Positions 41,786-51,423 are shown, counted from the first letter of the stretch. The stretch is DNA of 64,000 nt from Bradyrhizobium sp. 199 (GCF_023073355.1 NZ_JADPJI010000008.1:806001-870000); one strand, 5' to 3'. Made by a program: numbers and translations. Notes: generated from the sequence alone by a model not told the origin.

Positions 41786-43876
41786 CTATTTCGACGTCAA
41801 AGCCGCCACGGACTGCCACGTCGCACCAGGCGAGGCCGCGGCGAGCTGCCGGCAGCGATCGGACATCAGCGCCGCCGGACGATCGTGACCGCGCTGCTTC
41901 AACACGGCTTCGAAATCGGCCAGCGCATCGGCGAACCGGCGCGCACGATAGCTGGCAAGGCCTCGCTCGTAATCAGCGATCCAGGACGCCCCGTCGGGTG
42001 TGTCATCATTGACGATACCGATCAGCTCGTGGACGGAGAGTCCCTCCTCCCGTCCGTAGACCGCGATGCTGTCGACCTCGCGGGTGACGACCGCGCCGCG
42101 CGCCAGGCGTTCGGTGGTCTCGCCGATCAGGATCTGTGTGCCATAGGACTTGTTGGCGCCTTCGAGCCGGCTGGCGACGTTCACGGCATCGCCGATCACG
42201 GTATAGTTCAGCCGCAGCTCCGAACCGATATTGCCGACCAGCATGCGGCCCGAATTGATGCCGATCCGGATCTGAAGTGGCTGACCGAGGTCGTCGGCGA
42301 GGCCCGATTCGTCGATCGCGCTGCGGCAGGCAAGCGCGGCGCGGCAGCATCGCGCGGCGTGATCGCCTTGCGGCTGCGGCGCACCCCAGAACGCCATCAC
42401 GGCGTCGCCGATGAACTTGTCGATGGTCCCGCCATTGGCGACAATGATCTCCGAGGTGACATCGAGATAGCGCGACAGCAGCGGCACCACGCGATCGCCC
42501 AGCCGCTCGGACAGTCCGGTGAAGCCGGCGATGTCGATGAACATCACGCTGAGCTCCTGGACGTGACCGCCGGGCTTCGCCTCGACGCCCTGGCGCAGCA
42601 AGTCGCGAACGAGATCGGCCGGGATGAATTTTCGGAATGCGGAGAGCCCGGCCGCCATCTCGGCAATCGCGCCCGACAGGCTCGCAATCTCCTTCAGCCG
42701 TGATGGATGGCGACGGACCTGCTCCAGCGCAAAGGCCTCGACATGACGAAGCTCGCCGACGACGCGCGACAGCGGCGCGGCGATGACGGAACGCGCCAGC
42801 ATCGCCGTGGCCAGCGCCGCGAGCACCGCGCCGACCGCAAGACCGAGGATCAGGCGGTGCAGCGTCGTCTCGACCGGTCCGAGAAATTCAGCCTCGGGGA
42901 TCACGGTAGCGAGCGACCAGCCGGGAAACGGCAGCGGCGTCAGCGCGACCTCGTAGGCTGCGCCGCCGGACGTTAGCCGGCTCCGCCACGCTTCCTTGCG
43001 GCCGGCCTCCCCCGCCTTCTCGAGCGCTGTGCGCGCGACCGGCAGCAGCGTCATGTCGCCGCGCCCCGGATGGAGCTCGTCGGCCTCCTTGTCCGGCGCC
43101 GCGACGAGCTCGCCGCTGCCATCGACGATGAAGGCCGTCCCCGTGCGCCCGACCTCGAGCTGCGACAGGAAGCGCGCAAGCCTCGTGTATTCGATGATGA
43201 CGGCCAGAACGCCTTGTCGCTCCTGATAGACGTCGATCGGTCCCGCGAACGCGATCGACGGCCGCTCGCCGGTCGCGTGGTCCATGACCCTGAACCATTG
43301 CGGATCGTCCGCGCTCAGCCCGGCCTTGAACCAGGCCTGATCGGCGACACGGAATGAGGTCGGCTCGAAGCGGCGATTGGCGAATTCGATGTCGCCGGGC
43401 ACGACGTCATATTCATCGACGCGGCGCTGGCCTGGATGGTCGGTCAGCGAGATCTCCATCATTTCCAGTCGGCGATCACCGAGCTTGTGCGCGGCGAAGA
43501 AGGAGCCGTCGGGCCAGCCGAAAGCGACCCAGGAAATCGTCGCCTGCGACTGCAATTGCGACAGAAACACGAACTCCCGCTTGTCGGCCTCGCGGGTGTC
43601 GAGCACATTCTGCAGGAACAGCGTGCGGATCGCGGTGTGCGCGGCGCGCGCCTCGTCGACGATGGCCGAGACCTCCTTGCGCACCGCGGCCACGATCTGC
43701 TCGTTGATCGTCGAGGCGAGTTGCCGGCTGGTCGCCTCCGCCGTGCGCCACCACAACAGGCTCGAGAGCGCGGCCGTCAGCAGGATCGCAGCCAGCACCA
43801 GCGCGGATACCACGAGGCGGATGCTGACCGTCAATCTTGCGATCGCCTTAAGCCGTCGTTCGGGATCGCCCATCAT
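41786..43876 (-). CDS. Membrane class III cyclase with dCache sensor and HAMP
   Basis: 696 residues. TM1 is at residues 20-42 (LVVSALVLAAILLTAAL), followed by a double-Cache periplasmic sensor of about 290 residues. TM2 is near 340 (LILGLAVGAVLAALATAML), then a HAMP linker and the catalytic domain. LSVMFIDIAGFTGLSERLGD, FIGDAVMAFWGAP and YTVIGDAVNVASRLEGA are intact. The C-terminal 60 residues look like one TPR pair (YERGLASYRARRFADAL). It converts an external small-molecule signal into cyclic nucleotide. Ligand unknown. Confidence 0.92.
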   Translation of the reverse strand: MMGDPERRLKAIARLTVSIRLVVSALVLAAILLTAALSSLLWWRTAEATSRQLASTINEQIVAAVRKEVSAIVDEARAAHTAIRTLFLQNVLDTREADKREFVFLSQLQSQATISWVAFGWPDGSFFAAHKLGDRRLEMMEISLTDHPGQRRVDEYDVVPGDIEFANRRFEPTSFRVADQAWFKAGLSADDPQWFRVMDHATGERPSIAFAGPIDVYQERQGVLAVIIEYTRLARFLSQLEVGRTGTAFIVDGSGELVAAPDKEADELHPGRGDMTLLPVARTALEKAGEAGRKEAWRSRLTSGGAAYEVALTPLPFPGWSLATVIPEAEFLGPVETTLHRLILGLAVGAVLAALATAMLARSVIAAPLSRVVGELRHVEAFALEQVRRHPSRLKEIASLSGAIAEMAAGLSAFRKFIPADLVRDLLRQGVEAKPGGHVQELSVMFIDIAGFTGLSERLGDRVVPLLSRYLDVTSEIIVANGGTIDKFIGDAVMAFWGAPQPQGDHAARCCRAALACRSAIDESGLADDLGQPLQIRIGINSGRMLVGNIGSELRLNYTVIGDAVNVASRLEGANKSYGTQILIGETTERLARGAVVTREVDSIAVYGREEGLSVHELIGIVNDDTPDGASWIADYERGLASYRARRFADALADFEAVLKQRGHDRPAALMSDRCRQLAAASPGATWQSVAALTSK

Positions 43877-44188
43877 TTGCTGTCTTCGCCTGCCGGTCCA
43901 CGCCAGCCACTAACATTGCTCTACGCTGCCGGCGCTCGCTCGTTACGTCTGGCAGGAACGGGCGAGCGCCGCCAATGCCCGGGGGCTACCGTTTCGATAG
44001 GCGCTAGGCATTGGCTTTGAGCGGACGCTTGCCCGCTAATGCCGGTCCAAGCGCACCGGCGGTGCGCCCGATCAATCGGTCTCACGGGTTCGTGAACAGC
44101 CTGGCGGTAACGCGGTCTGTGCGCGCCGCGAAGGAGACCATGCACGCATCCCCGCCAGGGCGATGCCATTTCGAACAGGAGAACTCCG
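43877..44188. other. Intergenic upstream of bufferin operon
   Basis: 312 bases between the divergent cyclase and bufA. Holds the sigmaF-like site described separately (44107-44132) and an AGGAGAA ribosome site at 44178. No gene supported. Confidence 0.5.
44107..44132 (+). promoter_or_regulatory. sigmaF/EcfF-like promoter for bufABC
   Basis: GTAACG, 16 bases, CGAA; this differs by one base from the GTAACC-N16-CGAA element I recall for Caulobacter sigmaF regulons. It ends 56 bp before the bufA ATG. Match is by eye. Confidence 0.45.
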
Positions 44189-44494
44189 ATGTCCGCCAAG
44201 CATGCCGTTACCTCGCTCGTCCTCGCCGGCGCCCTCTCGACCGCGCTCGCGACCCTCGCTGCCGCTGGCCCGCTGACCAAGGCCGAGGGCGAAGCTGCCG
44301 TCGCCGCCAAGAAGGAGAAGTGCTTCGGCGTCGCGCTGAAGGGCCAGAACGACTGCGCGGCGGGACCGGGCACGACCTGTCAGGGCACCTCGACCATCGA
44401 TTTCCAGGGCAACGCCTGGAAGTTCGTGCAGGGCGGCACTTGCACCAGCATCGAGCTGCCGGGCGGCAAGAAGGGTTCGCTGAAACCGGTTTAA
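44189..44494 (+). CDS. bufA: Bufferin precursor (BufA1, DUF2282)
   Basis: 101 residues. Leader MSAKHAVTSLVLAGALSTALATLAAAG, then a mature part with four cysteines: EKCFGVALKGQNDCAAGPGT, TTCQGT and GGTCTSIE. This is the DUF2282 layout. Bufferins are ribosomal peptides whose cysteines are oxidised by the BufB/BufC pair, and they bind copper in the periplasm (recent literature on Caulobacter). First gene of a four-gene operon bufA-bufB-bufC-doxX. Strong Shine-Dalgarno AGGAGAACTCC. Confidence 0.92.
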   Translation: MSAKHAVTSLVLAGALSTALATLAAAGPLTKAEGEAAVAAKKEKCFGVALKGQNDCAAGPGTTCQGTSTIDFQGNAWKFVQGGTCTSIELPGGKKGSLKPV

Positions 44495-44534
44495 CGGCCG
44501 GCGCGACGTCACCAGGACGCACGAACGGAGCAGC

Positions 44535-45455
44535 ATGATGAGCACGGTGATCGAGCCGACCCGACCAGCAGCCATGCCGCTCCGCTTCTCAACGCCCATC
44601 GGTGGCGTTGCCGGGACCAGCTTCAAGCCCGAGCATCTGCCTGATATCCTCGAGGCAGGACCTCGGCGTGGCTTCTTCGAAGTCCACGCCGAGAATTACA
44701 TGGGCGACGGAGGTCCGCCGCATCGCGCGCTGGAGGCGATCCGCCGCGATCATCCCCTGTCCCTGCATGGCGTCTGCATGTCGATCGGCGGACCCCGGCC
44801 GCTCGACAAGGCGCATCTGGCACGTTTCCGCGGCCTGGTCGCGCGCTATCAGCCCGCCCTGGTCTCCGAGCATCTCGCCTGGTCCACCCATGAGACCAGC
44901 TTCTACAACGATCTTTTACCCCTGCCCTACACGGAAGCGACGCTGGCTTGCGTCTGCGATCACATCGACCAGATGCAGGAGGCGATCCGCCGTCCGCTGC
45001 TGCTGGAGAATCCGTCGACCTATGTCGCCTTCCGCGACTCCTCGATGCGCGAGACCGAGTTCATCCGCGCTGTTGCAGAGCGCACCGGCTGCGGGCTGTT
45101 GCTCGACGTCAACAATGTGTTCGTCTCTTCAACCAATCAGGGATACTCGGCGCTCGACTACCTCGCGGACTTCCCGCTGTCGCGCGTCGGAGAAATTCAT
45201 CTTGCGGGCCATGCCGAGCAGGCCGACGATGAAGGTGATCTGCTGTTGATCGACAGCCACGACGGCCCTGTCGCAGACGCCGTCTGGAAGCTCTACCAGA
45301 TCGTGATCCGCCGCCGCGGCGCGGTGCCGACGCTGATCGAGTGGGACAGCAAAATTCCGGCCTGGCCGGTCTTGCAAGCGGAAGCCCTTGCCGCCCAGGC
45401 GATCCTCGACCGTCATCAGTCCGCCGCGCCGGAAGGAGAGCGTCATGCGGCCTGA
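44535..45455 (+). CDS. bufB: BufB multinuclear non-heme iron oxidase (DUF692)
   Basis: 306 residues. A TIM-barrel of the DUF692/MNIO family: FFEVHAENYMGDGG, LSLHGVCMSIGG, LLLDVNNVFVS and GEIHLAGHAEQ supply the His/Asp/Glu iron ligands. MNIO enzymes modify cysteines of partner peptides, here presumably BufA. Start 41 bp after bufA. Overlaps bufC by 11 bp, so coupled. Confidence 0.93.
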   Translation: MMSTVIEPTRPAAMPLRFSTPIGGVAGTSFKPEHLPDILEAGPRRGFFEVHAENYMGDGGPPHRALEAIRRDHPLSLHGVCMSIGGPRPLDKAHLARFRGLVARYQPALVSEHLAWSTHETSFYNDLLPLPYTEATLACVCDHIDQMQEAIRRPLLLENPSTYVAFRDSSMRETEFIRAVAERTGCGLLLDVNNVFVSSTNQGYSALDYLADFPLSRVGEIHLAGHAEQADDEGDLLLIDSHDGPVADAVWKLYQIVIRRRGAVPTLIEWDSKIPAWPVLQAEALAAQAILDRHQSAAPEGERHAA

Positions 45456-46227
45456 AGCGGGTTTGTGTTTCGCCGCTTCGTTTGCACCGGCGTTGCTGGA
45501 TCCGGCGCGCGGCACGCCCGAGGTCGTGACCGGCCCGCACGGCAAGGGGGCCAGCCGGCGTTATGATGTCTACCGCAACAACGTCACCGTCAGTCTGATC
45601 GACGCGCTGGCCGCGGTCTATCCGGCGGTGCAGCGCATCACCGGTGCCGAGTTCTTCCGCGCCATGGCGCGCTTCCATGTTCGCAGCAATCCGCCGACCT
45701 CGCCGCTGCTGTTCGAGTATGGCCACAGCTTTCCGCAGTTCATCGAAGCTTACGAGCATGCGCAGACAATGCCCTGGCTCGCCGACGTCGCGCGTATCGA
45801 GCGGGCCTGGCTCGACGGCTACCATGCGCGGGACGCCGCCCCGCTGTCGGCGGCGTCGCTCTCCTCGATCGCCCCGGAACGGCTGGCTGAAATCGTGCTG
45901 ACGCCGCATCCGGCGATGCGGATCGTCCGCTCGCCATTTGCCGCCCTGACGATCTTCGCGGCCAACCGCGATGAAGCACCCAGCGCGCGCATCGATGCAT
46001 CCATAGCCGAGGACGCGCTGATCACACGGCCCGATTTCGAGGTCGCGGTGCGGCATCTGCCGCCCGGCGGCGCCGTCTTTGCCTGCTGCCTGGCGTCCGG
46101 CCAACCGCTGGGCGAAGCCGCGGGCGCGGCGCTCGAGGCGGCCGCAGACTTCGACATTGCCACGAACATCGCCGGCCTGATCGCGGCCGGCGCATTCACC
46201 TCGCATGCTCTCGGAGATGCACGATGA
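45445..46227 (+). CDS. bufC: BufC partner protein (DUF2063)
   Basis: 260 residues. The N-terminal helical DNA-binding-like domain of DUF2063, RRYDVYRNNVTVSLIDAL and VYPAVQRITGAEFFRAMA, is typical. It acts as recognition partner of the MNIO enzyme by binding the precursor leader (family knowledge). ATG at 45445 with GGAAGGAGAGCGTC upstream. Overlaps bufB and the next gene (ATGA at 46224). Confidence 0.9.
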   Translation: MRPEAGLCFAASFAPALLDPARGTPEVVTGPHGKGASRRYDVYRNNVTVSLIDALAAVYPAVQRITGAEFFRAMARFHVRSNPPTSPLLFEYGHSFPQFIEAYEHAQTMPWLADVARIERAWLDGYHARDAAPLSAASLSSIAPERLAEIVLTPHPAMRIVRSPFAALTIFAANRDEAPSARIDASIAEDALITRPDFEVAVRHLPPGGAVFACCLASGQPLGEAAGAALEAAADFDIATNIAGLIAAGAFTSHALGDAR

Positions 46228-46733
46228 TCACGGACCAACGCATTGCGACAGGCGGCAGTCTGCCCTCACTGGGGCTGCTCATGGACAAAGCCAATCTGCT
46301 CGTGCAGACGATCGCCGCTCCATCGCTGGTCCAGTTCGTGCTTCGCCTCGCGCTGGCCGTGCCGTTCTGGCGCTCGGGCATGCTCAAATGGGGCGGCTTC
46401 CTGCGACTCAACGACACTGCGGTGACGCTGTTCAGCGACGAGTTCATGCTGCATCTGCCCGGCGGGCCCTATCACTTTCCGGCCCCAGCCGTGATGGCCT
46501 TCCTGTCGGGCTGTGGCGAGATCATGTTTCCGATCCTGCTGGTATTGGGCCTCGGCACACGGTTTGCCGCGCTCGGGCTTCTGTTCATGACTGTCATCGT
46601 CGAATTCACCGTGCCCGACGGCTGGCCGATTCACCTCACCTGGGCGGCGATGGCACTTGGCCTCATGGCTTATGGGCCCGGACACATCTCGCTCGACCAT
46701 CTCGTCTGTCGCGCGCGATCGCGGACGCAATAG
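46224..46733 (+). CDS. DoxX-family membrane protein of bufferin operon
   Basis: 169 residues with four membrane segments. VQFVLRLALAVPFWRSGMLKWGGF is the DoxX N-terminus, with later segments FPILLVLGLGTRFAALGLLFM and IHLTWAAMALGLMA. DoxX proteins commonly end bufferin operons; the role is unknown and may be redox or membrane related. Its ATG overlaps the bufC stop (ATGA). Confidence 0.9.
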   Translation: MITDQRIATGGSLPSLGLLMDKANLLVQTIAAPSLVQFVLRLALAVPFWRSGMLKWGGFLRLNDTAVTLFSDEFMLHLPGGPYHFPAPAVMAFLSGCGEIMFPILLVLGLGTRFAALGLLFMTVIVEFTVPDGWPIHLTWAAMALGLMAYGPGHISLDHLVCRARSRTQ

Positions 46734-46991
46734 GGACGCGCAAGTCCGTAAACCGGATAGGGCGCAGCGCAATTCAGGGGAGGCTCGCAGGGCGAGACGT
46801 TCCCGGATGACACTTTCGCTTCCGTCCGGGCTACGGTCAGCCGTTCATTGCCCGATCGCGCCGCTATCCACCGCGAGCGTCTGCGCGATCCAAACCGCGC
46901 AGGACCGGCGGGGTTCAAGTCTCCACTGGCGCGGTGAAGCCGCAATGTGTGGTAACATGCGCCCCGCATTCGAACCTGCAGCGAGGCAAAC

Positions 46992-47804
46992 ATGTCCGAC
47001 ACTGACAAGGTTTTCGCCGGCTCGATTCCAAAAATCTATGACGAGTATCTCGTCCCGATGATCTTCTCCGTCTATGCGGAGGACATCGCAAGACGCGTCG
47101 CCGCCCGCGCTCCTGCCGTGCTGCTCGAGATCGCCGCGGGCACCGGCGCAGTGACACGCGCCGTGGCAGCGGCGTTGCCGCGCGGCATTCGTTATGTCGC
47201 GACCGATCTCAACGAGCCCATGCTCGCGGTCGCCGCGCAGCGCCAGGCGGACGACGATCGCATCAGCTGGCGCCAGGCGGACGCAATGGCCCTGCCCTTC
47301 GGCGACGTCGAGTTCGACGTGGTCTGTTGCCAGTTCGGCGCGATGTTCTTTCCCGATCGCGTCAAGGCTTACGGAGAGGTGAAGCGAGTCCTGAAACCGG
47401 AAGGCACGTTCGTGTTCAACGTCTGGGATCGGATCGAGGACAATGTGCTGACGCATGAAGTGACGATCGCGCTGGAGAGACTGTTTCCCGACGACCCGCC
47501 GCGCTTCATGGTCCGCACGCCGCACGGCTATTACGACAAGTCCGTCATCAGAACCGACCTCGAACGTGCCGGCTTTCGCGACATCTCGATCGAGACGCGA
47601 CCTGAAATCAGTCGTGCGCCATCGCCCGAATACGTCGCGCGCGCCCTCTGCCAGGGCACGCCACTGCGCAGCGAGATCGAGGCCAGGGATGCCAGCAAGC
47701 TTCAGGCTACGACCGACAGCGTCGCCGAGACGATCCGGACGCGTTATGGCTCCGGAGCGCTGGAAGGCAAGATTCAGGCTGTGGTGATCGAAGCGCGTCC
47801 ATAG
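46992..47804 (+). CDS. Class I SAM-dependent methyltransferase
   Basis: 270 residues. Motif I is LLEIAAGTGAVTRAVA (AAGTG variant), the ribose-contact strand is YVATDLNEPML, then WRQADAMALPFGDVEFDVV and the FGAMFFPDRVKAYGEV helix. Methyltransferase_11 type. Preceded by CAGCGAGGCAAAC. Substrate unknown. It is alone on its strand, with 34 bp to the convergent transpeptidase gene. Confidence 0.87.
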   Translation: MSDTDKVFAGSIPKIYDEYLVPMIFSVYAEDIARRVAARAPAVLLEIAAGTGAVTRAVAAALPRGIRYVATDLNEPMLAVAAQRQADDDRISWRQADAMALPFGDVEFDVVCCQFGAMFFPDRVKAYGEVKRVLKPEGTFVFNVWDRIEDNVLTHEVTIALERLFPDDPPRFMVRTPHGYYDKSVIRTDLERAGFRDISIETRPEISRAPSPEYVARALCQGTPLRSEIEARDASKLQATTDSVAETIRTRYGSGALEGKIQAVVIEARP

Positions 47805-47838
47805 TTTCAGGGCGCCGCTCCAGGCGCCGTCCTGCGTC

Positions 47839-49395
47839 CTACCACCAGTTTCGCTGCATCGGCTGCGTCGACTGGTAGTATTGGTACTGGCCACGCTGCC
47901 GGCGCGGATTGGCCTGCTGTACGTAGGGATCACGCTGGTAGAAGAAGCCGAAGCCGTTGCCGCCATTGTCCCAGCCGTCATCGCTGGCGATCATGGCCGG
48001 CGCGGTCGGCTTGCGGGTGATGAAGCCGCCTTGCGGCTGATCGCTCAGCACCGCGACGAATTCGGTCCGGTAATTGGTTTCGGCGCTCAGCGGCTCGTCC
48101 GAGATGATGATCGAGGAGCGCGGCAATGCGGTCGGCCCGATGCGATCCCACACCTCCTGCGGGATGGTGATGCGGTCAAGTGCATTGCGGGCCTCGTCGC
48201 CGTTCTCGATCGTGACCACGCTCCAGCGCAGGCCCGTGTCGGTCTTGGCCATCGCCGTGAAGATGTGGGTGCCCAGCGGCTGCTCGGGATTGCGGATCGT
48301 GACGGGGACCTCGATGCTGGTGTCGAACACCTCGCCGCCGCCGTCGGGCGCCGGCTTGTGGGTGTTGCGCCGGACGTAGAGCTTCTGCGTCGAGCGGCTG
48401 ATGTAGACCGAAACCGGCTCGCCCGCGAGCTTTGCGTCGGTCGCTGCCTTGACGGCGTCGGTCTTTTTGGCCGCAGCAGCCTTTGCGGCGTCCTTTGTCG
48501 CGGCCACGGCATCGCGCTTCGGCTGCGCGGCGGCCTTGGCGGAGTCGAGCTGCGTCGCCGCGTCGGCGGCCTTGGTCACCGCCTTCTGCTTCAATTCCTC
48601 GGCCTTGGCACGGGCCTGATCGTTCTTGGCATTCGCGAGCGTCTTGTCGGCGAAAGCGAGTTCGGCATCGGCGCGGGCCTTCTGCTGCTCCAGCTTGCGC
48701 AGGGCGGCAGGGAGCGAAGCAGCTTCCTTTGCGGCAGCGGAAGCAGCCTTCTTGGCGTCGTCGGCAGCCCTCGTCGCCTCCTCGGCCTCGAAGGAGAGCT
48801 TGTCGGCCTGCTTCGGCACTGCCGCAATCGCCTCCCGCTTCGGCACGAACAGCGACGGATGAGAGATCTCAGTCGGGACCGTATCGTGGGGCGAGATGAT
48901 CACGCGCATACCGATATAGGTCTTGTCAAACAGGTTCTCGGCAAAGCCGAATGGCATGCGCACACAGCCGTGCGAAGCGGCATAGCCGGGCAGTGGTCCG
49001 CCATGCAACGCGATACCATTCCAGGTGATGCGCTGCATGTTCGGCATCCAGGCATCGTCATACATGGTCGAGCGATGGTCCTTGTCCTTCTCGACGATGG
49101 CAAAGACGCCGGCCGGCGTCTCGCGTCCCGTAGTCCCGGTCGACACCGGAGCGCGGAGGATCCAACCGTCGGCATCGTAGAAAGTGACCTGCTGGCTCTT
49201 GATCGACACGATTGCCATGATCGGCTCGCCGGCCTGCCGCTGCGCCACCGCCTCGGCCGGCTGGCGCGCCTGCTTGGCCGCCCCGGCGGGGGTCAGGGCG
49301 GAAAACGCGACCATCACCGCCAGCGTCAGAAGTCCGGGAGGGCCCCAACGCCGCATCGCCAAGGTGGATTGCGCCGTCGTCAGTCGGTTTATCAT
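47839..49395 (-). CDS. L,D-transpeptidase with second degenerate YkuD-like half
   Basis: 518 residues from ATG at 49395. Leader or TM segment LLTLAVMVAFSALTPAGAA. Residues 55-190 are a YkuD domain with active site HGGPLPGYAASHGCVRM (catalytic Cys in SHGC). Residues 200-325 are an Ala/Lys/Asp-rich coiled linker. Residues 330-460 look like another YkuD N-terminal half (SVYISRSTQKLYVRRNT, EVPVTIRNPEQPLGTHIF) but have no SHGC motif. The tail is Gln/Tyr-rich. It cross-links peptidoglycan or anchors proteins in the periplasm. Confidence 0.9.
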   Translation of the reverse strand: MINRLTTAQSTLAMRRWGPPGLLTLAVMVAFSALTPAGAAKQARQPAEAVAQRQAGEPIMAIVSIKSQQVTFYDADGWILRAPVSTGTTGRETPAGVFAIVEKDKDHRSTMYDDAWMPNMQRITWNGIALHGGPLPGYAASHGCVRMPFGFAENLFDKTYIGMRVIISPHDTVPTEISHPSLFVPKREAIAAVPKQADKLSFEAEEATRAADDAKKAASAAAKEAASLPAALRKLEQQKARADAELAFADKTLANAKNDQARAKAEELKQKAVTKAADAATQLDSAKAAAQPKRDAVAATKDAAKAAAAKKTDAVKAATDAKLAGEPVSVYISRSTQKLYVRRNTHKPAPDGGGEVFDTSIEVPVTIRNPEQPLGTHIFTAMAKTDTGLRWSVVTIENGDEARNALDRITIPQEVWDRIGPTALPRSSIIISDEPLSAETNYRTEFVAVLSDQPQGGFITRKPTAPAMIASDDGWDNGGNGFGFFYQRDPYVQQANPRRQRGQYQYYQSTQPMQRNWW

Positions 49396-49653
49396 GCCAT
49401 CCTCGGTCGAAATGCGGGTCCGCTTGGACCGGTAACACGTCAATTGCGATCTCTGGATTAAGAAATCGCAGCCGCCCTACGTTCCGTCTGTGGCGATATT
49501 CGGCCGTTCCGGCGACACGTCTCTCATATACGACGGCCTGGGCAGGCGGAAGAGCGGTTAACAGCCGGGCTGATCCGAGGCTGGTGGTCTGTCGCTGCGG
49601 CAGAATGTCCGCCTCTGCCGGGTGGACGAGGCCCACGTCTCAACGAAGGCGCG

Positions 49654-51090
49654 TTAGACGCCCACGGCCTTACGGTTGAAGGTCCGCAGGAAACGTAGCG
49701 ACAGCGTCCGGACATTGGCGACGTTGAGGAGCCAGGCGGTTGCGACATAAGCAAGGCCGCCGGCGAGGCTGACGATGACGAGCGCCACGAGGCCGGTGCC
49801 GCCCGCTTGCGATCGCGCCAGCAGGATCGCGGCCGCCATCACGGCTGCGGAGACCGCAACGCCGGCAAGACGGCTGAGGTCGAACGGGACCGGATGGGCG
49901 CGATGCATCAGGACGACGGCAACGAGAAGGCCGATCGCCTCGGTTGCCAACGTAGCCAGCGCCGCGCCGTAGATGTCATAGCCGGCGACCAGCACGACCA
50001 TCAGGACGACGCTGACCACCAGCGTGAGAAAGGATTGCGCCGCCAGCATGAAGGGCCGCTCGGCGAGTTGGAAGCTGATCTGGACGTAGAACTGATTGGC
50101 GATACCGAAGAAGCGGGCAAGCACCAGGGTCGGCAGCAGCGCCGATACGCCGGCGCGGAAGTCGAGGCCGACGAGGGTCCCGGCGACCTGATCCGCAGCT
50201 AGCGCGAGCCAGATCGCAACGGGCGTGACAACGACGAGCAGGAGCTCGAAGCTCTCGGTCAACCGCTCCCGCGTCGTCTCCTTGTTGTTCTCGGACAAGG
50301 ACCGGAACACCAGCGGCACGGTCGCCGCGGCGACGCTCGATGCAATCATGACCATGAACTGGCGCGGCAGGTCAGCGGCGACGCCGAAGATGCCGGCGGC
50401 ATCCTTGCCGAGCAAGTAAGCGACGATGAGCCGGTCGCAGGCCGAATAGACCGCAACGGACAATCCGGCCAGCGTCAGCGGCAGGCCGTAGCGGGCCAGC
50501 TGCATGAACTGGTTGCGTTGGAAGCGCGCGATCCTGGTGCGGTCGCCGACCAGGTTCAGGATGATTCCGGTGAGCGAGCCCAGGCCGAACGCGGCAAGCA
50601 GCCCCAATCCACCCCAGCCGAGCCAGATTCCGAACAGGCCAAATCCGACGCTCGACACGCTGCGCACGATCGAGATCGCGGCAAACCGGTAGGGCCGCAA
50701 TTTGGCGCGTTCGAACTCCTGGCCGACATCGACGGCATTGGCCATGATCGCGACGAACATGCTGGCAAGCAGCAGCTCGACACTGACGTCGCTGCGGAAC
50801 AGGAAGACCAGGGGGGTCGCGGCGCAGAGCACCGCGGCGGTGAGGGCGAAGGCAACCATCGCAGTGCCACGAAAATCCACGTCCGCCGACATCGCCTGAT
50901 AGCGGGACACCGACAGCTTGATCCAGGCGAAGAAGATCGCGCCCAGAATGCCGGCGAGGCTGATGCCGACGACATAGACGCCGTACTCCGCCGGGCTCAG
51001 CAGGCGCGTATAGGCCGTGACAGCGAAGAAGCCCACCGCCGCAGGCAGGATGTAGGCGACGAGATAAATCGAGAAATGGCGGTTCAGCAT
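49654..51090 (-). CDS. Polysaccharide flippase (Wzx/MOP-type)
   Basis: 478 residues with about 12-14 membrane segments. The start MLNRHFSIYLVAYILPAAVG and LSPAEYGVYVVGISLAGI are the polysaccharide biosynthesis protein signature. It should flip lipid-linked oligosaccharides across the inner membrane. No glycosyltransferase cluster is directly adjacent, but the DUF6492 gene at 52502 may be related. ATG at 51090 chosen from the start of membrane segment 1. Confidence 0.9.
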   Translation of the reverse strand: MLNRHFSIYLVAYILPAAVGFFAVTAYTRLLSPAEYGVYVVGISLAGILGAIFFAWIKLSVSRYQAMSADVDFRGTAMVAFALTAAVLCAATPLVFLFRSDVSVELLLASMFVAIMANAVDVGQEFERAKLRPYRFAAISIVRSVSSVGFGLFGIWLGWGGLGLLAAFGLGSLTGIILNLVGDRTRIARFQRNQFMQLARYGLPLTLAGLSVAVYSACDRLIVAYLLGKDAAGIFGVAADLPRQFMVMIASSVAAATVPLVFRSLSENNKETTRERLTESFELLLVVVTPVAIWLALAADQVAGTLVGLDFRAGVSALLPTLVLARFFGIANQFYVQISFQLAERPFMLAAQSFLTLVVSVVLMVVLVAGYDIYGAALATLATEAIGLLVAVVLMHRAHPVPFDLSRLAGVAVSAAVMAAAILLARSQAGGTGLVALVIVSLAGGLAYVATAWLLNVANVRTLSLRFLRTFNRKAVGV

Positions 51091-51423
51091 GCGAGCACGG
51101 GACCGGCGGTCTTGCGAGTGTGACGGCCGTTCATCAATGGGACCATGGCGGGGCGGACGAACTGCGCCGCAGCATCGCTCAAGAGTGTCACATAAGTCTG
51201 CAAATTCGGCGGCGATTGAAGCGGTGAGGCCGCTTTCGCGCGTTAGCGTTAAATTTGCCCTTCCTTGAGCAGCAAGCCGTGAATAGCAAGTCTGGAACAG
51301 CAAGGCGCGATCATGGCCGGAACCCATGACGTGCGGACGGCAGAGGTTAACCCAACAAGGCAAAACCCCGGCATCGCAGGGTGCCGCTTGGTACGATGGG
51401 GCGTTGGTGCGAAAAGGACTGCC
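51091..51423. other. Intergenic between flippase and xylanase
   Basis: 333 bases, divergent promoters expected. No gene supported; the in-frame stretch ahead of the xylanase GTG does not look protein-like. Confidence 0.4.

Noticed and set aside
41276..42703. 475-residue plus-strand frame opposite hutD and the dCache cyclase
   Set aside because: Antisense shadow with biased composition and no domain.
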